Assembly (NCBI GenBank): GCA_015657535.1
Contig: JADHZB010001641.1
Coordinates: 1 to 35,774 of the forward strand
Direction: 5' to 3'
Source of the DNA: Nephromyces sp. MM_2019
Lineage: Eukaryota; Apicomplexa; Aconoidasida; Nephromycida
Length of the DNA stretch: 35,774 bases
How positions within the stretch are numbered: position 1 is the first letter of the stretch; each line of letters opens with the position of its first letter. The notes below the pieces were generated by a model. The model was given only the letters and a program-made list of their open reading frames with translations. It ran no database searches and was not told where the DNA came from. Position numbers and translations under genes: made by a program. This document shows positions 1-9,932 of the stretch, piece by piece.

Positions 1-95
1 CACCCACACACACCCACACACACCCACACACACCCACACACACCCACACACACCCACACACACCCACACACACCCAAACACACCCACACACACCC
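1..95. repeat. 10-bp tandem repeat (CACCCACACA)n
   Basis: About nine near-perfect copies of the 10-mer CACCCACACA run from the window edge to position 95, with one variant copy near 71-80. On the - strand this is TGTGTGGGTG. It begins just beyond a candidate splice donor at 108-109, so it probably lies in an intron of the - strand gene at 110-2119. Confidence 0.9.
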
Positions 96-109
96 GAACA
101 TTATTATAC

Positions 110-1468
110 CTAATGAAATCGCAATTTCCCTAGAAGCAATCGATCGAACGTCTATAAAGGCATACAAAGCAGAAACTGCAAAACGCTCTGAAGATTTCAG
201 CGGAATTCTCGAGTAAACATCCATATAATCTTCAACAGGGGTGAAGAAGATGGAGAAGATATTGAAGGAGTATTCTGGGAGTAGGTAGAAGTTGAGAGCG
301 CACTGAAAGTAGCGTGTGCTGTTCGTCATATACAGGCAGATGTTGAGCTCAGAATCAGAGGAATCCTTCCAGCCTGAGGGGGGCGAAAAAGGGGGTAAAA
401 ATGGAAAAAACAATATGGAGGGGAGAGGCAGAGGGGGGAGGAGGGGAGAGGCAGTGGGGAGGGAAGAGAAGAAGTACACACAGAGGTGGATGGATGTACA
501 CATCGGAGAAAAACATGCACTTGGGAGACACAGTAAAACTCTCACACACACACACCGATTACCAGATATACAAGGGTTTGAAAGATTATTCTCATCCATC
601 AGGCTATGCCAGGCCTTCACTTCAAGATATGAAAAAGGCTTTGAAGAAGGAACAAAGTGGACTCCACAGTTCTTCAGGTGAAGAACAACGTTTAAGCCTT
701 GTTTCAGGGGGATGATATCGTGAAGAACGTTACTGAAAAAAGAGAACTAGTTTGTAGATAACACGCGCACACAACACACTAACGCATACACAACGCACAC
801 ACGAACGCACACACAATGAACACACGAATGCACACACAACGCACGCACAGCGCATACATTAACGCACACACAATACACACACTAACGCACACACCCAAAG
901 ACACCCACGGATGCCAACATCCACACAGAGACGCACAAACCCACCCGTGTACACGCGCACTCACAAAGCTACACACAGGCACATCCACACAAACACACAA
1001 GCATCCATACACACTAAAAGACACCCAAAAGGACACACACGCACACCCACACACATACGCCCTCAAATTCTACCCACCGAAAGCAAGCGAAAAACTCGTT
1101 AGTTCACTTACTCTTCCCAACTTCTATAGCAGAAAAAAATCACTAGTATAGCCAGTTGCAAGAGGTAGATCAATGGGCTCCACTTGAATGATTTATCAGT
1201 CCCTATCATTGGGATATCACACACAATAGGAACATTCTTCATAAAATCTGTACCAAGTTGCCCTGCAATTTGGAGAAAAAGCGAGTGAACATGAGAAAAT
1301 GTGGGTGCACATACACTCAAATCTTCTTAACACACTAAAATCCATCGCTATCGCCAGTTTTATGAGCGAAAGAGAAGAGTTTATGGAGTAGCTTTTGGGG
1401 AAAGCTCATTTTATCTATTGAAAAAAGGATATATTCTGCAATAGTAAGTTAGCACATTGTATGCCTTT

Positions 1469-1501
<33 letters not shown>

Positions 1502-2119
1502 TGGTACTAACAAGCACACACAAATACTGTATGCGAGTAATATCCGCACACAGAGTGTATATCATTAGCAGACACACCTTTACAACATGGTATTAGCAGG
1601 CACACACCATATGCTATTAACAGACACACACAACTCTTTTCAACACACACACCCACACACAGAACACACACCGATCCACCCACAAACCACCACACACACT
1701 GATGCACCCACCGACCACCACACAGACCCCCCACACACACACACACACAAACCTCTCGCTGCAGCCTTTCCGCTTCCACCCACATGATACGGATCATCTC
1801 CATCTCCTGGAGGTTTCGAGTCGTAATCATCAGCATCCCCAGAATCGCGCGCATGCATGAATCCATTGCTTCTCTCACCTTGCCCCCCTTTAAAGTTCCT
1901 GAATAGCCTCTCATAGGATGCTGAGGCTTGTGAGGAAACCCCCTGTATGTTATCCAGCTCCTTCTCATCAAGCCCAGAGAAGCTCCTTGAGGCAGGGCCA
2001 GTAGCATCATTGGAGGGGTTCACACCTTCTGTGAACTCATCGCCGAGAGGATGATATTTGTTTCTCTCCTTAAGATCCGAGAGAAAGCGGAAGGAAGTAA
2101 GCTTCTGCATCTTCTCCAT
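110..2119 (-). CDS. Multi-exon single-pass membrane protein of unknown family, C-terminus beyond the window
   Basis: Function not recognised. Four exons fit by splice signal and phase: 2119-1753 (ATG start, phase 1), 1262-1112 (ends at donor GTAAGT, phase 2), 732-563 (phase 1) and 373-110 (phase 1, donor GTATAA). All three junctions restore the frame, giving at least 317 residues. The N-terminal ~120 residues are hydrophilic, Ser/Gly/Asp-rich and probably cytosolic. Exon 2 carries one membrane segment, core LIYLLQLAILVIFF, at about residues 150-165. Exons 3-4 have alternating hydrophobic/polar residues and an NST sequon, compatible with a lumenal or extracellular domain. In exon 2 the codon after GAG is TAA, so a 173-aa protein ending there is the alternative; the perfect donor at the same bases and the open, phase-matched exon 3 favour splicing. 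The introns are TG-rich on the sense strand. A C-rich tract lies directly upstream of the ATG. Confidence 0.5.
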
Positions 2120-2765
2120 AGTGGGGTGGAGTGGGGGGGTGGTGAAAGTGGGGGGTAGTTAGGGGGGGTGGTAAGAGTGAGGGGGGTGGGTTGAAAGGGG
2201 GAAGATGGAGGGTGGGGGCAGGATCACGGGTGGAACGCGGGTGAAGGCGAGGGGAATTGTGATGGGGTGGAAGTTCGTCAAAGGGGGGGGGTTGGTGAAA
2301 GTTTGTGTAAATTGGGGGCTGGCAAGGGCTTCTATAGGGTGGAGAGCAGTGAACGCTCTCGTATGGGGGAGTAGTCAACTCTGCTGGTTAGTTGGCAGGC
2401 GAGCTCCGATTAGATGGGGGAGTCTCCTATTTAATATTGTGGGGGGTGACTTCTATCGGGTAGGGGGTGAGATCTACTGCATCGCATGCTCAATTAACCA
2501 TGTGGGGGATTTCAATCACATCATGGTGGGTGCTTTCCATATTATGGGGGGTGAATTATCCGGGGGTTTGGGGTGCCGTTTATCTCCTTTCAATGAAGCT
2601 CTACTACCTACATATGGTGGGGGGTTGGGTAGTGCGTATCAAAGGCAATTTCTTATTCTTCGGGAAGGGGGCTATTCAAAGTGAGATGCTCTCCTTTAAT
2701 AGATGGAAGGTGGGAGTAAAAGTTTGCTCAGGTTCTCAAAGATGGGGGTTTGTGTGCTGCGATAA
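2120..2765. other. G-tract region upstream of the 110-2119 gene
   Basis: Runs of four to eight G recur on the + strand every 15-40 bases, very dense at 2120-2310 and then spaced, often as TGGGGG or ATGGGGGG. The dense part abuts the inferred ATG at 2119, so on the coding strand it is a C-rich 5' flank. Two overlapping + ORFs (2205-2684 and 2467-2805) are Gly/Trp-rich products of the G runs and show no family resemblance. Promoter, 5' UTR or G-quadruplex roles are possible but not shown. Confidence 0.6.
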
Positions 2766-3000
2766 GGCCTTAAGCAAGAGTATGCCTCGAGCCTGGAAAG
2801 CTTAAGGAGATTTTTTTGGCCTCCTTCGCTCTTCTTGATAAACTGAAGGAGCTTTTCACACTTTAAGATTCTTAGAAAACCTCAAATTTTTACTTTTCTG
2901 CAATAAAAAAAACCTAAAATCAAGCAAAAGCTTGAACACACACACACACATTGATGTGTGGAAGAAGTAGGTAACTTATCGCTTAGTGAGGATGCTATAC
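2766..3000. other. No gene seen
   Basis: AT-richer spacer with A runs near 2905-2915 and a short (CA)n at 2936-2950. No open reading frame or splice-bounded exon stood out on either strand. Confidence 0.5.
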
Positions 3001-3163
3001 ACACACAGGTGGGGTAGCCAGCTCATCTCTCACTGGTGCTACACACAGATAAAAGTAGCTATCTCATCTCTTACTGGTGAGACACACAGATAAAGTAACT
3101 AGCTCATCTGTTACTGGTGCCACGCACACACAGATAAATGTAGCTAGCTCATCTCTTCCTAGC
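3001..3163 (+). repeat. 40-44-bp tandem repeat, four copies
   Basis: Copies start near 3001, 3041, 3082 and 3126. Each begins ACACACAG, continues with a variant of ATAAAGTAGCTAGCTCATCT, and the first three end TTACTGGTG or CACTGGTG. Divergence between copies is about 10-20% by eye. Each unit carries an AG-rich stretch and a CA stretch, so it could be a duplicated piece of intron. Confidence 0.85.
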
Positions 3164-3188
3164 AAAACATAGCAGAAATCCTCCGCAG

Positions 3189-3288
3189 GAAGAAAAACAC
3201 TGTCTAAGAGGCAGTAGCTTTGCTAACATCGATCGTGGGTTCGATGCCGACTTCATGATGTCTGCAGACAAAATCCATCATCTTCATC
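3189..3288 (+). CDS. Candidate exon, unknown product
   Basis: A short open frame between an AG at 3187-3188 and a GTGTGTGTG donor at 3289, encoding EEKHCLRGSSFANIDRGFDA and then DFMMSADKIHHLH. The following 250 bases are TG-rich like other introns here. The opposite strand is also open across part of it (ending TIDVSKATAS), so strand is uncertain. No partner exon was found. Confidence 0.2.
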
Positions 3289-4155
3289 GTGTGTGTGCGC
3301 ATGTCTAACAAGGTAACACACACTAAGTGTGGGGGCGTTGATGTGCGTGTGTTCTTACGTGTGCGTTGGTGCGTGGGGGTGTTGTTAGTTTTTGGGGGTT
3401 TAGGTGTGTGATGGAATGTGAGGGTATTGTTGGTGTTTTTAGTTGTTAGTGTGCGTGTGTGCGTGTGTTGGTGAGTGTATATGCTTGTGTTTGTGTTGGT
3501 GTGCATTTGCTTGTGTGCGGATTGCTGTGTTGGTGGGCAGATGCGTTTGTGTGCGTCTCGGCATACAGTAAGGATTCTTCTTAAGGGCTATACATCCAGC
3601 TATCTAATCAGAATCAAAAATTTCAGCATCATAAAACACCGAAAGGAAGTAATAAAAGGCACTAATACAACAAAGGAGCTACAGTGAAGATAAAGATGGT
3701 AATATATCAATGCTTCCGCCCCAATACACGTGTCCACAAACACACATACATATACACACATACGCACGCACACACATATACACACGCACACACCGATTAC
3801 CTACAAAGTGTACGCAAACACATACAGAATATATTTCTACATTTCAGTATCGCCATGCACCATATGTACGCACCCTACACACACTTTATATTTACACTAA
3901 ATGCAACAAACATCCACTTTTTATATGCACACACTTCGTGAGGTATAGGGGATCCCAATGGACACCACAGTTTCACACACACACGCAAATGTATTTACTT
4001 TAGAAGTAACCCAATTTTACACACACGCACATTATATGCACCCCATTTTCAGACTCAAACATACACATGATATGCACCCAACTTCACACACACACACATT
4101 GTATGCACACACTTTGACACCAACATACACACATCATATCCACCCCTCTTAACAC
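3289..4155. other. TG-rich then CA-rich low-complexity DNA
   Basis: About 3289-3560 is TG-rich on the + strand and about 3720-4150 is CA-rich, with some 160 bases of ordinary sequence between. ORFs through it encode only His/Thr or Cys/Val runs from the dinucleotide repeats. The middle segment has short open frames on both strands without a clear splice pair. Nothing firm is annotated. Confidence 0.6.
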
Positions 4156-4677
4156 ACATCCTCAATTTTCCCCAAATTAGAATAATTTAGACCTTTTCTC
4201 CTTACTCTATCCAAACCCTCTAACTCACACACAACTCAATTTCTTGAAGCAGTTCAACTCTCCACACACACAATAACAGGCGAAATTGCGACTACTCTTC
4301 CCTCACTAACTGCCAGAATTTCTCCAAAAAGTGAGAATTTATGTTTTCCACCCAATTTTGATGATTCTTCCACCTCTTCTAACACTATTAAGCTTATTCC
4401 TTGCTTCTAAGCTTCTTTGCTAAACGAAGAGGAGGGAAGGAAGTCAGCTATCCCTTGTTTCCAAGAAGTAAAGCTAAAAAACATCAAATTATCCTCTTGT
4501 TCTTATATAAGCGAAAGACAAAGTATAGAATCATGCGGGGGAACACACACACCGTTGAACTGCAATGTTCCAAGCAGATTGGCGATGAAACTACTAAAAA
4601 AACCACAAAAAACTCATTTTCCAGCCTCTAAAGTAGGCTATTTCCCCTCCTCATATAATCAAAAATATCGCAAAAAT
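4156..4677. other. Unresolved stretch, no firm gene
   Basis: Ordinary AT-rich sequence with short open frames on both strands. On the - strand a 38-base segment at 4590-4553 followed by GTGTGTGTG, and a segment ending in TAG near 4405, look exon-like, but their phases do not join to the ORF at 4678-4962. Confidence 0.4.
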
Positions 4678-4962
4678 TCATGAAAATGTCAGAAAAAGTC
4701 GATTTCTTGAGGTTAGCACTACTTTATTGGCAAAAAAAAATTTCAAGACGAAGAGGGGGAACCTAAGCTTACAGTTATGAGATTGAGGAGATGATATAAG
4801 AGAAGGACCTGCTTCTTCACCGAAGACGAGAATTTTCAAGAGTAGGGAAGAAGAGGAGGAAAAAGAAGGAAAATCTGGTACATTTAAGTGTCGATTTGCT
4901 TGTTGTAGGAGTGTGGATATGATGAAGAGTAAGAGGTGTCTCTCCTTCAATTCAGCTTGCAA
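4678..4962 (-). CDS. Small ORF, 94 aa, unknown
   Basis: An ATG-started ORF of 94 residues, beginning MQAELKERHLLLFIISTLLQ, with a serine run near residues 34-39. A good donor (GTAAGC) lies inside at 4772-4771, and an AG further on would remove a segment of about 54 bases in frame, so a shorter spliced form ending in the same LTSRNRLFLTFS tail is possible. The G-rich (C-rich on the coding strand) tract that starts about 55 bases upstream resembles those before the ATGs at 2119 and 8693, which is the main contextual support. Family not recognised. Confidence 0.3.
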   Translation of the reverse strand: MQAELKERHLLLFIISTLLQQANRHLNVPDFPSFSSSSSLLLKILVFGEEAGPSLISSPQSHNCKLRFPLFVLKFFFANKVVLTSRNRLFLTFS

Positions 4963-5016
4963 GTAGCGGTCTCCGTCTTACTGAGGAGAATTGCAAAGTT
5001 TTTGGAAGATTAAGCG

Positions 5017-5345
5017 GTTTGTAGGGGGAGGGGATTACGTGTCGTGGGGGACCTCAAAAAAAGGGGGTTGAGGGGGGTTGGCGGGTGGGTGGCATGTGGC
5101 AGGTGGGCTGGGGGGGTGACGGGTGGGATGGGTGGCTGGGGGGTGTGGCTGAGGTGTATTGGTGACAAGGTAAGTGATTGAAGGTTGGGGTGGGTGGGCA
5201 TGGAGGGAAAGTAGAGGCTTGAAGGGGGGTGGAGGATAGTGGCAGGCCGAGGGTAGTGGATGGGATGGTGCGCGGTTAGATGAGAGTAAAGCAAAAACTG
5301 GGTAGATCAAGGGGGTGGATGCGAGTGGGAGGATGACAGTGGGCA
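5017..5345. other. G-rich tract upstream of the 4678-4962 ORF
   Basis: The + strand is almost free of C and rich in G3-G7 runs with GGTGGG and GGGTGG words. It reads as CCACCC/CCCACC on the - strand. The proline-rich ORFs on the - strand here are a product of that composition. Position relative to the ORF at 4962 matches the C-rich 5' flanks at 2120 and 8800. Confidence 0.6.
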
Positions 5346-5588
5346 GTCAGCCGAGTGTGTGTGGATGAGGATGGCCTGCTGAGGGTAAAACCCTAGGGTA
5401 CTAGCAGAAATCTCCGGCTTAAACGAGGAGCTTCATTGTGTGTGCTGCGGCAGCTTCAAGCAGTGGACTTTCAAGGTGATTTTCTTACGTCTTCAATTGG
5501 AATTTCAATGCTATTCGAGTAAGTAGCAACATAAGGGGGGAGGATAACGGTGAAGACAAGCTGCCAGTGGGGGGATTAGGTTAAGGTA
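5346..5588. other. Spacer with one possible + strand exon
   Basis: Between an AG after GTGCTGCGGCAG and a GTAAGT donor near 5519 lies an open + segment encoding LQAVDFQGDFLTSSIGISML. It has good sites at both ends, but no neighbouring exon on the same strand was found. G runs resume at 5535-5625. Confidence 0.25.
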
Positions 5589-5763
5589 TCAGTAGCACAC
5601 AGGGGGGATTGTGGGGGGTGAAGAGTGTGGTAGATTCTTCGAGGTGGAACATTCAGGGAAATAGCTGCTGCCTTCTAATTCATCATATATCGTACACTGT
5701 GCTACAATAGAATGGACGTGACACACACAACACTCAATAGCTAATGAAGGCAGCGCAGCTTCT
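5589..5763 (-). CDS. C-terminal exons of an unknown gene with a 30-base intron
   Basis: Two short - strand exons, 5763-5732 (EAALPSLAIE, phase 1 at each end) and 5701-5589, join in frame and end at TGA (5591-5589). The second encodes QCTIYDELEGSSYFPECSTS and a Pro/Ser-rich tail. The intron between them (5731-5702) is only 30 bases, starts GTTGTGTGTG and ends TATTGTAG. Upstream exons were not identified; the Ser-rich ORF at 6447-6899 could belong to the same gene. Function unknown. Confidence 0.33.
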
Positions 5764-6114
5764 CTGTCACTTCACAGAGAAATAACGATTGAAGTTTAAA
5801 GCAATGGGCACACATATACACTCCCAATTGGTGTGCATAGGCAAAAGCACACGCAATTGGTTTGCATGCCAACACACACGATTGCTTCCCGAACACACAC
5901 CAACACAAGTATGCTCCTGAAACACAAGCTAAAAAAAAGCCAACCCAAACACTTCACTACCGAGCACGTACATAGAAATGCCAGCAATTACACACACAAG
6001 CATGCGTCAGAGTCTCACCTGCACACACATACTAACAGCCACTTAAAGGTTCTTGATTGAGCTCAAAGTAACCCATCATCAGAACACACACAAACTGGAC
6101 GTACTCACTTATAT

Positions 6115-6792
6115 TTGGATGCCATAGAGGCCCACACTATTGAAGAAGATGTAGATAATAGTATTATGGAGATGCACATACTCATCTTCAAGGAGCTCTT
6201 CCGTAATCGAAGCATTCAACTCCCACCTTCAATCCCAAGCTACTTTAGCGTTAGCCAAGGGGAGATGAAGCTACACACACACATGCCAAATTTCCATCTT
6301 TCTGTCCCCCAAAAACCTATTCTCCCTTCAGGTATAAGCCTCTTAAGCCAGATATATACACACAAACACACGCACCGACACAAACACACGCCGACACAAA
6401 CACACGCAACACGCACACACTTTCCTCTTTCCCGCTCCTCACACAACTACACTCCCTTCCCCGGTTCATCCCATAAACTAGCGGGAATACCCAACAGCAG
6501 TAGCCGTTTCGATTCTATAGAATCACCATTTTCTCCTACTTCGTGCTGTTCTTTCTGCTCAAAAAAGCTGCTTAATGAGCTGCCTTCCTCCTGCAGACTT
6601 TCAGAAGGGAAAGATTGTGAATATTCGTGTGACAGAGCATCCGCAAAGTTCTTATACGTAGCTAACACACACAAACCCACCCCTTTAATTATGTTTATCA
6701 GCGAAAAGATCTTCAGTAGGCTAATATCCCAGCTTAGAATCTCACTAGAGAGAACATATGAGCAGGAGGAAGAAGAGGAAGAAGAGGGGTAG
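6115..6792 (+). CDS. Long + strand ORF of doubtful coding status
   Basis: A 225-codon open frame. Its first 70 residues look protein-like (LDAIEAHTIEEDVDNSIMEM). The centre is a His/Thr run made by CA repeats, followed by a Ser/Cys-rich part and an acidic run EEEEEEEG at the end. CA repeats lack stop codons in every frame, which inflates ORF length. The - strand is open over the right half (6447-6899) and over 6110-6230, so at most one of the two readings is real. No family recognised. Confidence 0.22.
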   Translation: MDAIEAHTIEEDVDNSIMEMHILIFKELFRNRSIQLPPSIPSYFSVSQGEMKLHTHMPNFHLSVPQKPILPSGISLLSQIYTHKHTHRHKHTPTQTHATRTHFPLSRSSHNYTPFPGSSHKLAGIPNSSSRFDSIESPFSPTSCCSFCSKKLLNELPSSCRLSEGKDCEYSCDRASAKFLYVANTHKPTPLIMFISEKIFSRLISQLRISLERTYEQEEEEEEEG

Positions 6793-6899
6793 GAAGAGAA
6801 TGAAGAGGAAGAAGCTGGGGAAGAGGAAGAAGAGGAGGGCAAACAGGAGGAAGTAATTTCATTCAAATTCCTGCAGCTTTCTGTAGAGAGTGTCTCCAA
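6447..6899 (-). CDS. Ser-rich ORF or exon on the - strand, unknown
   Basis: A 150-codon frame without ATG at its beginning (it opens at TTG), so it is more likely an exon than a whole gene. The first third is a serine-rich low-complexity stretch from TCC/TCT repeats. The second half is acidic and hydrophilic, for example QEEGSSLSSFFEQKEQHEVG, and ends LLLLGIPASLWDEPGKGV before TAG. This composition is more natural for protein than the opposite frame. A TG-rich 19-base GT...AG segment lies inside but need not be an intron because the frame stays open through it. Confidence 0.28.
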   Translation of the reverse strand: METLSTESCRNLNEITSSCLPSSSSSSPASSSSFSSYPSSSSSSSCSYVLSSEILSWDISLLKIFSLINIIKGVGLCVLATYKNFADALSHEYSQSFPSESLQEEGSSLSSFFEQKEQHEVGENGDSIESKRLLLLGIPASLWDEPGKGV

Positions 6900-7560
6900 C
6901 GTGTAAACATCCGTTACAAAGCTTTCAACTCCGTTTGGGAGGGGAGTTAATAAGAGATGCTTATCTTTGGTGTGTTTGGACTCGTTTTGAAGATACTCGT
7001 GATGCTCACAACTTGGATTGATTTGTCGATCCTATAGATGGGGGGGGTAGGAGCATGTTAAAGAGAGGCAGTTAAGCGGTGGGGCTTGAGCAGGAATGAC
7101 TGGGTTAAGCAGAAAAGTGGGGAGAAACTTGAGGAAGAGGGAAAAACAGGCAGAAAAATTGAAAATGAAGGAAAACAAAACAACTTCAATATCTTCCACA
7201 AAATATCCCCCAAAAAACAGGATTTCAAGCCTCCCCACACTTCCACACACAACCCGAACATTAAGAGGAAGAATCTCAGCGAAATAAAACAATCAGCCAA
7301 ACCAAATATGCAATGCTAAATGAACTATTCTACTCTCTTAACGTACCTTCAACGAAGCCAGCAGGAAGACGATTTGAAAAAAAAGCAAGAAATTCACCTT
7401 TATATAACCCATGCAGGCTTCGCCAATATATAAAGAAGACAATTTTGTAGTATATCTAATGAATTCTATCTTACTATCTCAATCTATGAGATTCTCTCCT
7501 GCACGGGATATAGCAAGATTGGGAATAATATAAAAGCGCTTGCACACACACTCATACTTC
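6900..7560. other. No firm gene; competing short ORFs
   Basis: Position 7040 has a G8 run. The 7058-7320 segment is open on both strands: a Lys-rich + frame from 7086 and a hydrophobic - frame. Neither has a convincing splice context or motif. The 7320-7560 part is AT-rich and featureless. Confidence 0.4.
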
Positions 7561-8693
7561 TCAATAGCTGAAGAAATATAAACTCTGCATCACATCTTCA
7601 TCGGAAATACACCATTTCTGCTCTTTAAACGGTAAAAAAGAGAGAAAAATGTATGCAAAATGTTATCTATGCTTCCCTGCTTCCTATAAAAAAAAAGCTT
7701 TCAGGCCCTCCTCTCCATAGGCGCACACAAACTAACATGCGTAGACGCAGCTCAACACACAAGCCAAAATATACACATGCAAATCAACGCACTCCACCCC
7801 CCACCACCACCTCTCTCTGTACACCTCCCTCTCCACCCCCCAACACCCCCCCCCCCACTAACCACCAAACTCCACCTAAAGCAACCTCCAATGACCATCG
7901 AATTCACCTTCTTCGAACTCAGAAAGTCCTGTATCTCAGACAAGGGTAACATAGACACCACACACACAGAGTGTGGATCCCTCTTCAAAGCCTCCTTTAT
8001 TCCCCGAAGGCAAGCAATCTGCCTATCCCTCGTAATCAAATGATGAAAACTACCGGCGGAAACCACGACAATATCATACGAGTTCCCCTCAATTTCAAGC
8101 TGTTCAAGCTCTCCAACATCCCCCAACTCCATCTTCAACTCAAATTTAGTGTTCAACAAGGGGCTAAGCCCTCCCTTTAGACCGGAAGCAAGCGCTTCTT
8201 CTACCCTCTTCATGCACTTCTCCAACATATACGGTGAGCTATCAATGCAATGGAAAGAGATGACGCGAGCTTCTTCCTCGGGTTGAGGAGGGGATTGTAC
8301 TGTAGAGTGGGGGGGGAGGAATTGAGATGGGGACGTAGAAAAAGCAGGATTCTCCAAAGAGGAAGTACAAGCATCTCCCTCTTTGCTGAAAGTTGGAGAA
8401 AAGTGATGAAGAGGGGGTGAGTGGTGGAAAAAGAAGGGATCTTCGTGCAGCTTCTCTATTAGGCCGGCAGAAATTCTCCCTGTTCCAGCAAAAAGATCCA
8501 AAACGCGGATTCTTCTCCCTCCTCTTAGAATTGCTGATCGTAGAAGCTCATAGATGAACTTCACATCCACGCCCACCTCATATTCTTCTATTGGAAGAAT
8601 TTTGATCATTTCATCGTAAAAAGCGGGGAAGGAGGGATGCGAATATGTCGGTAGAATGTGTGAGGAGGGAGACGTGGGGTTAATTGCCTCCAT
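7561..8693 (-). CDS. Class I SAM-dependent methyltransferase (two exons)
   Basis: Transfers a methyl group from S-adenosylmethionine; substrate not predictable. Exon 1 runs from ATG at 8693 to 7908 (262 codons, phase 0), exon 2 from 7620 to 7561 (QKWCISDEDVMQSLYFFSY, TGA). The 287-base intron has donor AAG|GTGAAT and a pyrimidine tract before the acceptor. Motif I is VLDLFAGTGRISAGL (residues about 63-77), motif II HCIDSSPYMLEKC, motif IV YDIVVVSAGSFHHL. Helix DRQIACLRGIKEAL follows, as in bacterial-type class I enzymes of the Methyltransf_25/11 group. A Ser/Pro/His-rich insert of about 60 residues (about 82-142) separates motifs I and II, probably a surface loop. Without the intron the frame runs on into a Gly-rich reading of G runs, which I take as non-coding. 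About 281 residues. The family is clear; exon 2 is inferred from phase and sites. Confidence 0.8.
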
Positions 8694-8699
8694 TGAAGA

Positions 8700-9060
8700 G
8701 CATGATGAGGAGGAGGCAGAAAAATGGAGGAAATTTCAAAAGCCATGTGCGTATGTGGATTAGGTGATTATTTTCCTCTACGGGAGCGACACACAGGGAG
8801 GGAACATATGACGACATGGGGGGGTGTGTGGTTGGTATATAATATGAGGAGATGTGAGGGGGAAGTTGAGGAGGGGAGGCAAGGGGTTGTGGGGGGGGGG
8901 AAGAAGAAGGAGGATATTACTTGTTTTTTTATGGAAGGAGTTGGAGAGTGTGTGGGAGGAGGGGATGGAGAGCATTTCTTGTGCAGGGGGAGGAGCAGAT
9001 GGAAAATTGAGTGCGAAACATATGATGGGGGGGCGGGTGAGCAGTGGCTGAGTTAGTGGC
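8700..9060. other. Purine-rich, G-rich 5' flank of the methyltransferase gene
   Basis: The + strand has GA-rich stretches and G6-G10 runs (for example near 8815-8825 and 8890-8900), so the coding strand is C/T-rich for about 350 bases before the ATG at 8693. ORFs in this block on both strands are Gly/Arg-rich or Pro/Ser-rich and look like composition effects. A promoter or long pyrimidine-rich leader is an inference. Confidence 0.5.
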
Positions 9061-9226
9061 AAGCAGCCTGCACACGTCAGCCACACAACCACCCTCCCCG
9101 CACACACCATCAACTCCAATCTCCCCCTGGAGGGTGCCACACAGCATCATTCATCTGGGGGTTCCCTGAAAATTCCCACACAGCGATAAGCACTCTCACA
9201 AGCCCCCCCCCCTTAGCCCCCTCAAA

Positions 9227-9617
9227 CTACCCATTCCAAGCTGAAATGCCTCGCATTTCCACGCCTACAACGCGTCTCTCTTCCGCCAACCGTAGAACTG
9301 TAGTGTATTCAAGCCTAAATCTGAGGAGAGTGCACGTACACACACATAAACACCCCCTGCAACAGCTCAAACCTCTTGTAATCTCATGTTTTCACCCGAC
9401 AAATCGTCCTCATTTTAACGAAACTCGATACTCGACAGAATCTTCACTTCTTCAAGCTACAAATTCGATGAGAGCTAGCATTTTCTACTGCTTCTAAGGT
9501 ATCTACACACAGCAAAGCCATTAAGGTAGTACATGGGGCTTGGAATACCAGCTGAGGTAAAAGATTGGTAGGGCTTAAGATAAAATGCCATCTGAAGCTA
9601 CTCATCAGCATAAGCTT
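9227..9617 (-). CDS. Last two exons of an unknown gene
   Basis: Exon 9617-9448 follows a pyrimidine-rich acceptor (GTTTTCAG) and encodes 56 residues containing LLCVDTLEAVENASSH. It ends in phase 2 at GTGAAG. Exon 9320-9227 follows CTCTCCTCAG, starts with the one base needed, and encodes FRLEYTTVLRLAEERRVVGV and MRGISAWNG before TAG. The phases match and both exons are closed in the other frames or weaker there. The intron is 127 bases with a GTGTGTG stretch near its 3' end. C-terminal 87 residues only; upstream exons (above 9617) not found. Product not recognised. Confidence 0.48.
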
Positions 9618-9649
9618 CTGAAAACGCAGAAACTCATACACACACAAGG

Positions 9650-9932
9650 AAAAGCTGCAACAAGGGTTTTATACCTAAGCAAAGGATTAGGCATCAGGGA
9701 GATATAGAAGAAGGCCTTCGCTTTATTAGAAGACGAGAGAGCATCAGAGCATCATTCTTAAAGAGCTCTTCTTATGCATCATCGTTATCATCTTCAGCAT
9801 CATTACCCACAGTAGTGAGCATATATCAAGCTTGTGCTGAACGCGGAAGTATCTATTTTATATCAGCTCTAGAGGACATACACATACACACGGGGGGGGT
9901 TTGAAGTTTGAAATCCCAGCGATAATGAAGGG
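9650..9932. other. No firm gene
   Basis: Short open frames exist on both strands around 9700-9840, including a + frame with a hydrophobic LFLCIIVIIFSII stretch, but no matched splice pair was found. G8 run near 9891-9898. Confidence 0.4.

Noticed and set aside
1..95. Terminal CACCCACACA array as a telomere
   Set aside because: The unit is not a known telomere repeat, coding exons are phased right up to it, and the same kind of CA DNA fills introns across the window.
779..1066. Cys/Val-rich - strand ORF, and the His/Thr-rich + ORF at 816-1151
   Set aside because: Both are translations of CA/TG repeats that lack stop codons; the block is an intron in the model for 110-2119.
2205..2805. Overlapping + strand ORFs of 159 and 112 codons
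   Set aside because: Gly/Trp/Val-rich products of regularly spaced G runs, no motif, both frames open for the same compositional reason.
3218..3290. tRNA-like stretch with GGGTTCGATGCC resembling a T-arm
   Set aside because: The T-stem has a mismatch and no acceptor stem, D-arm or anticodon arm can be folded around it.
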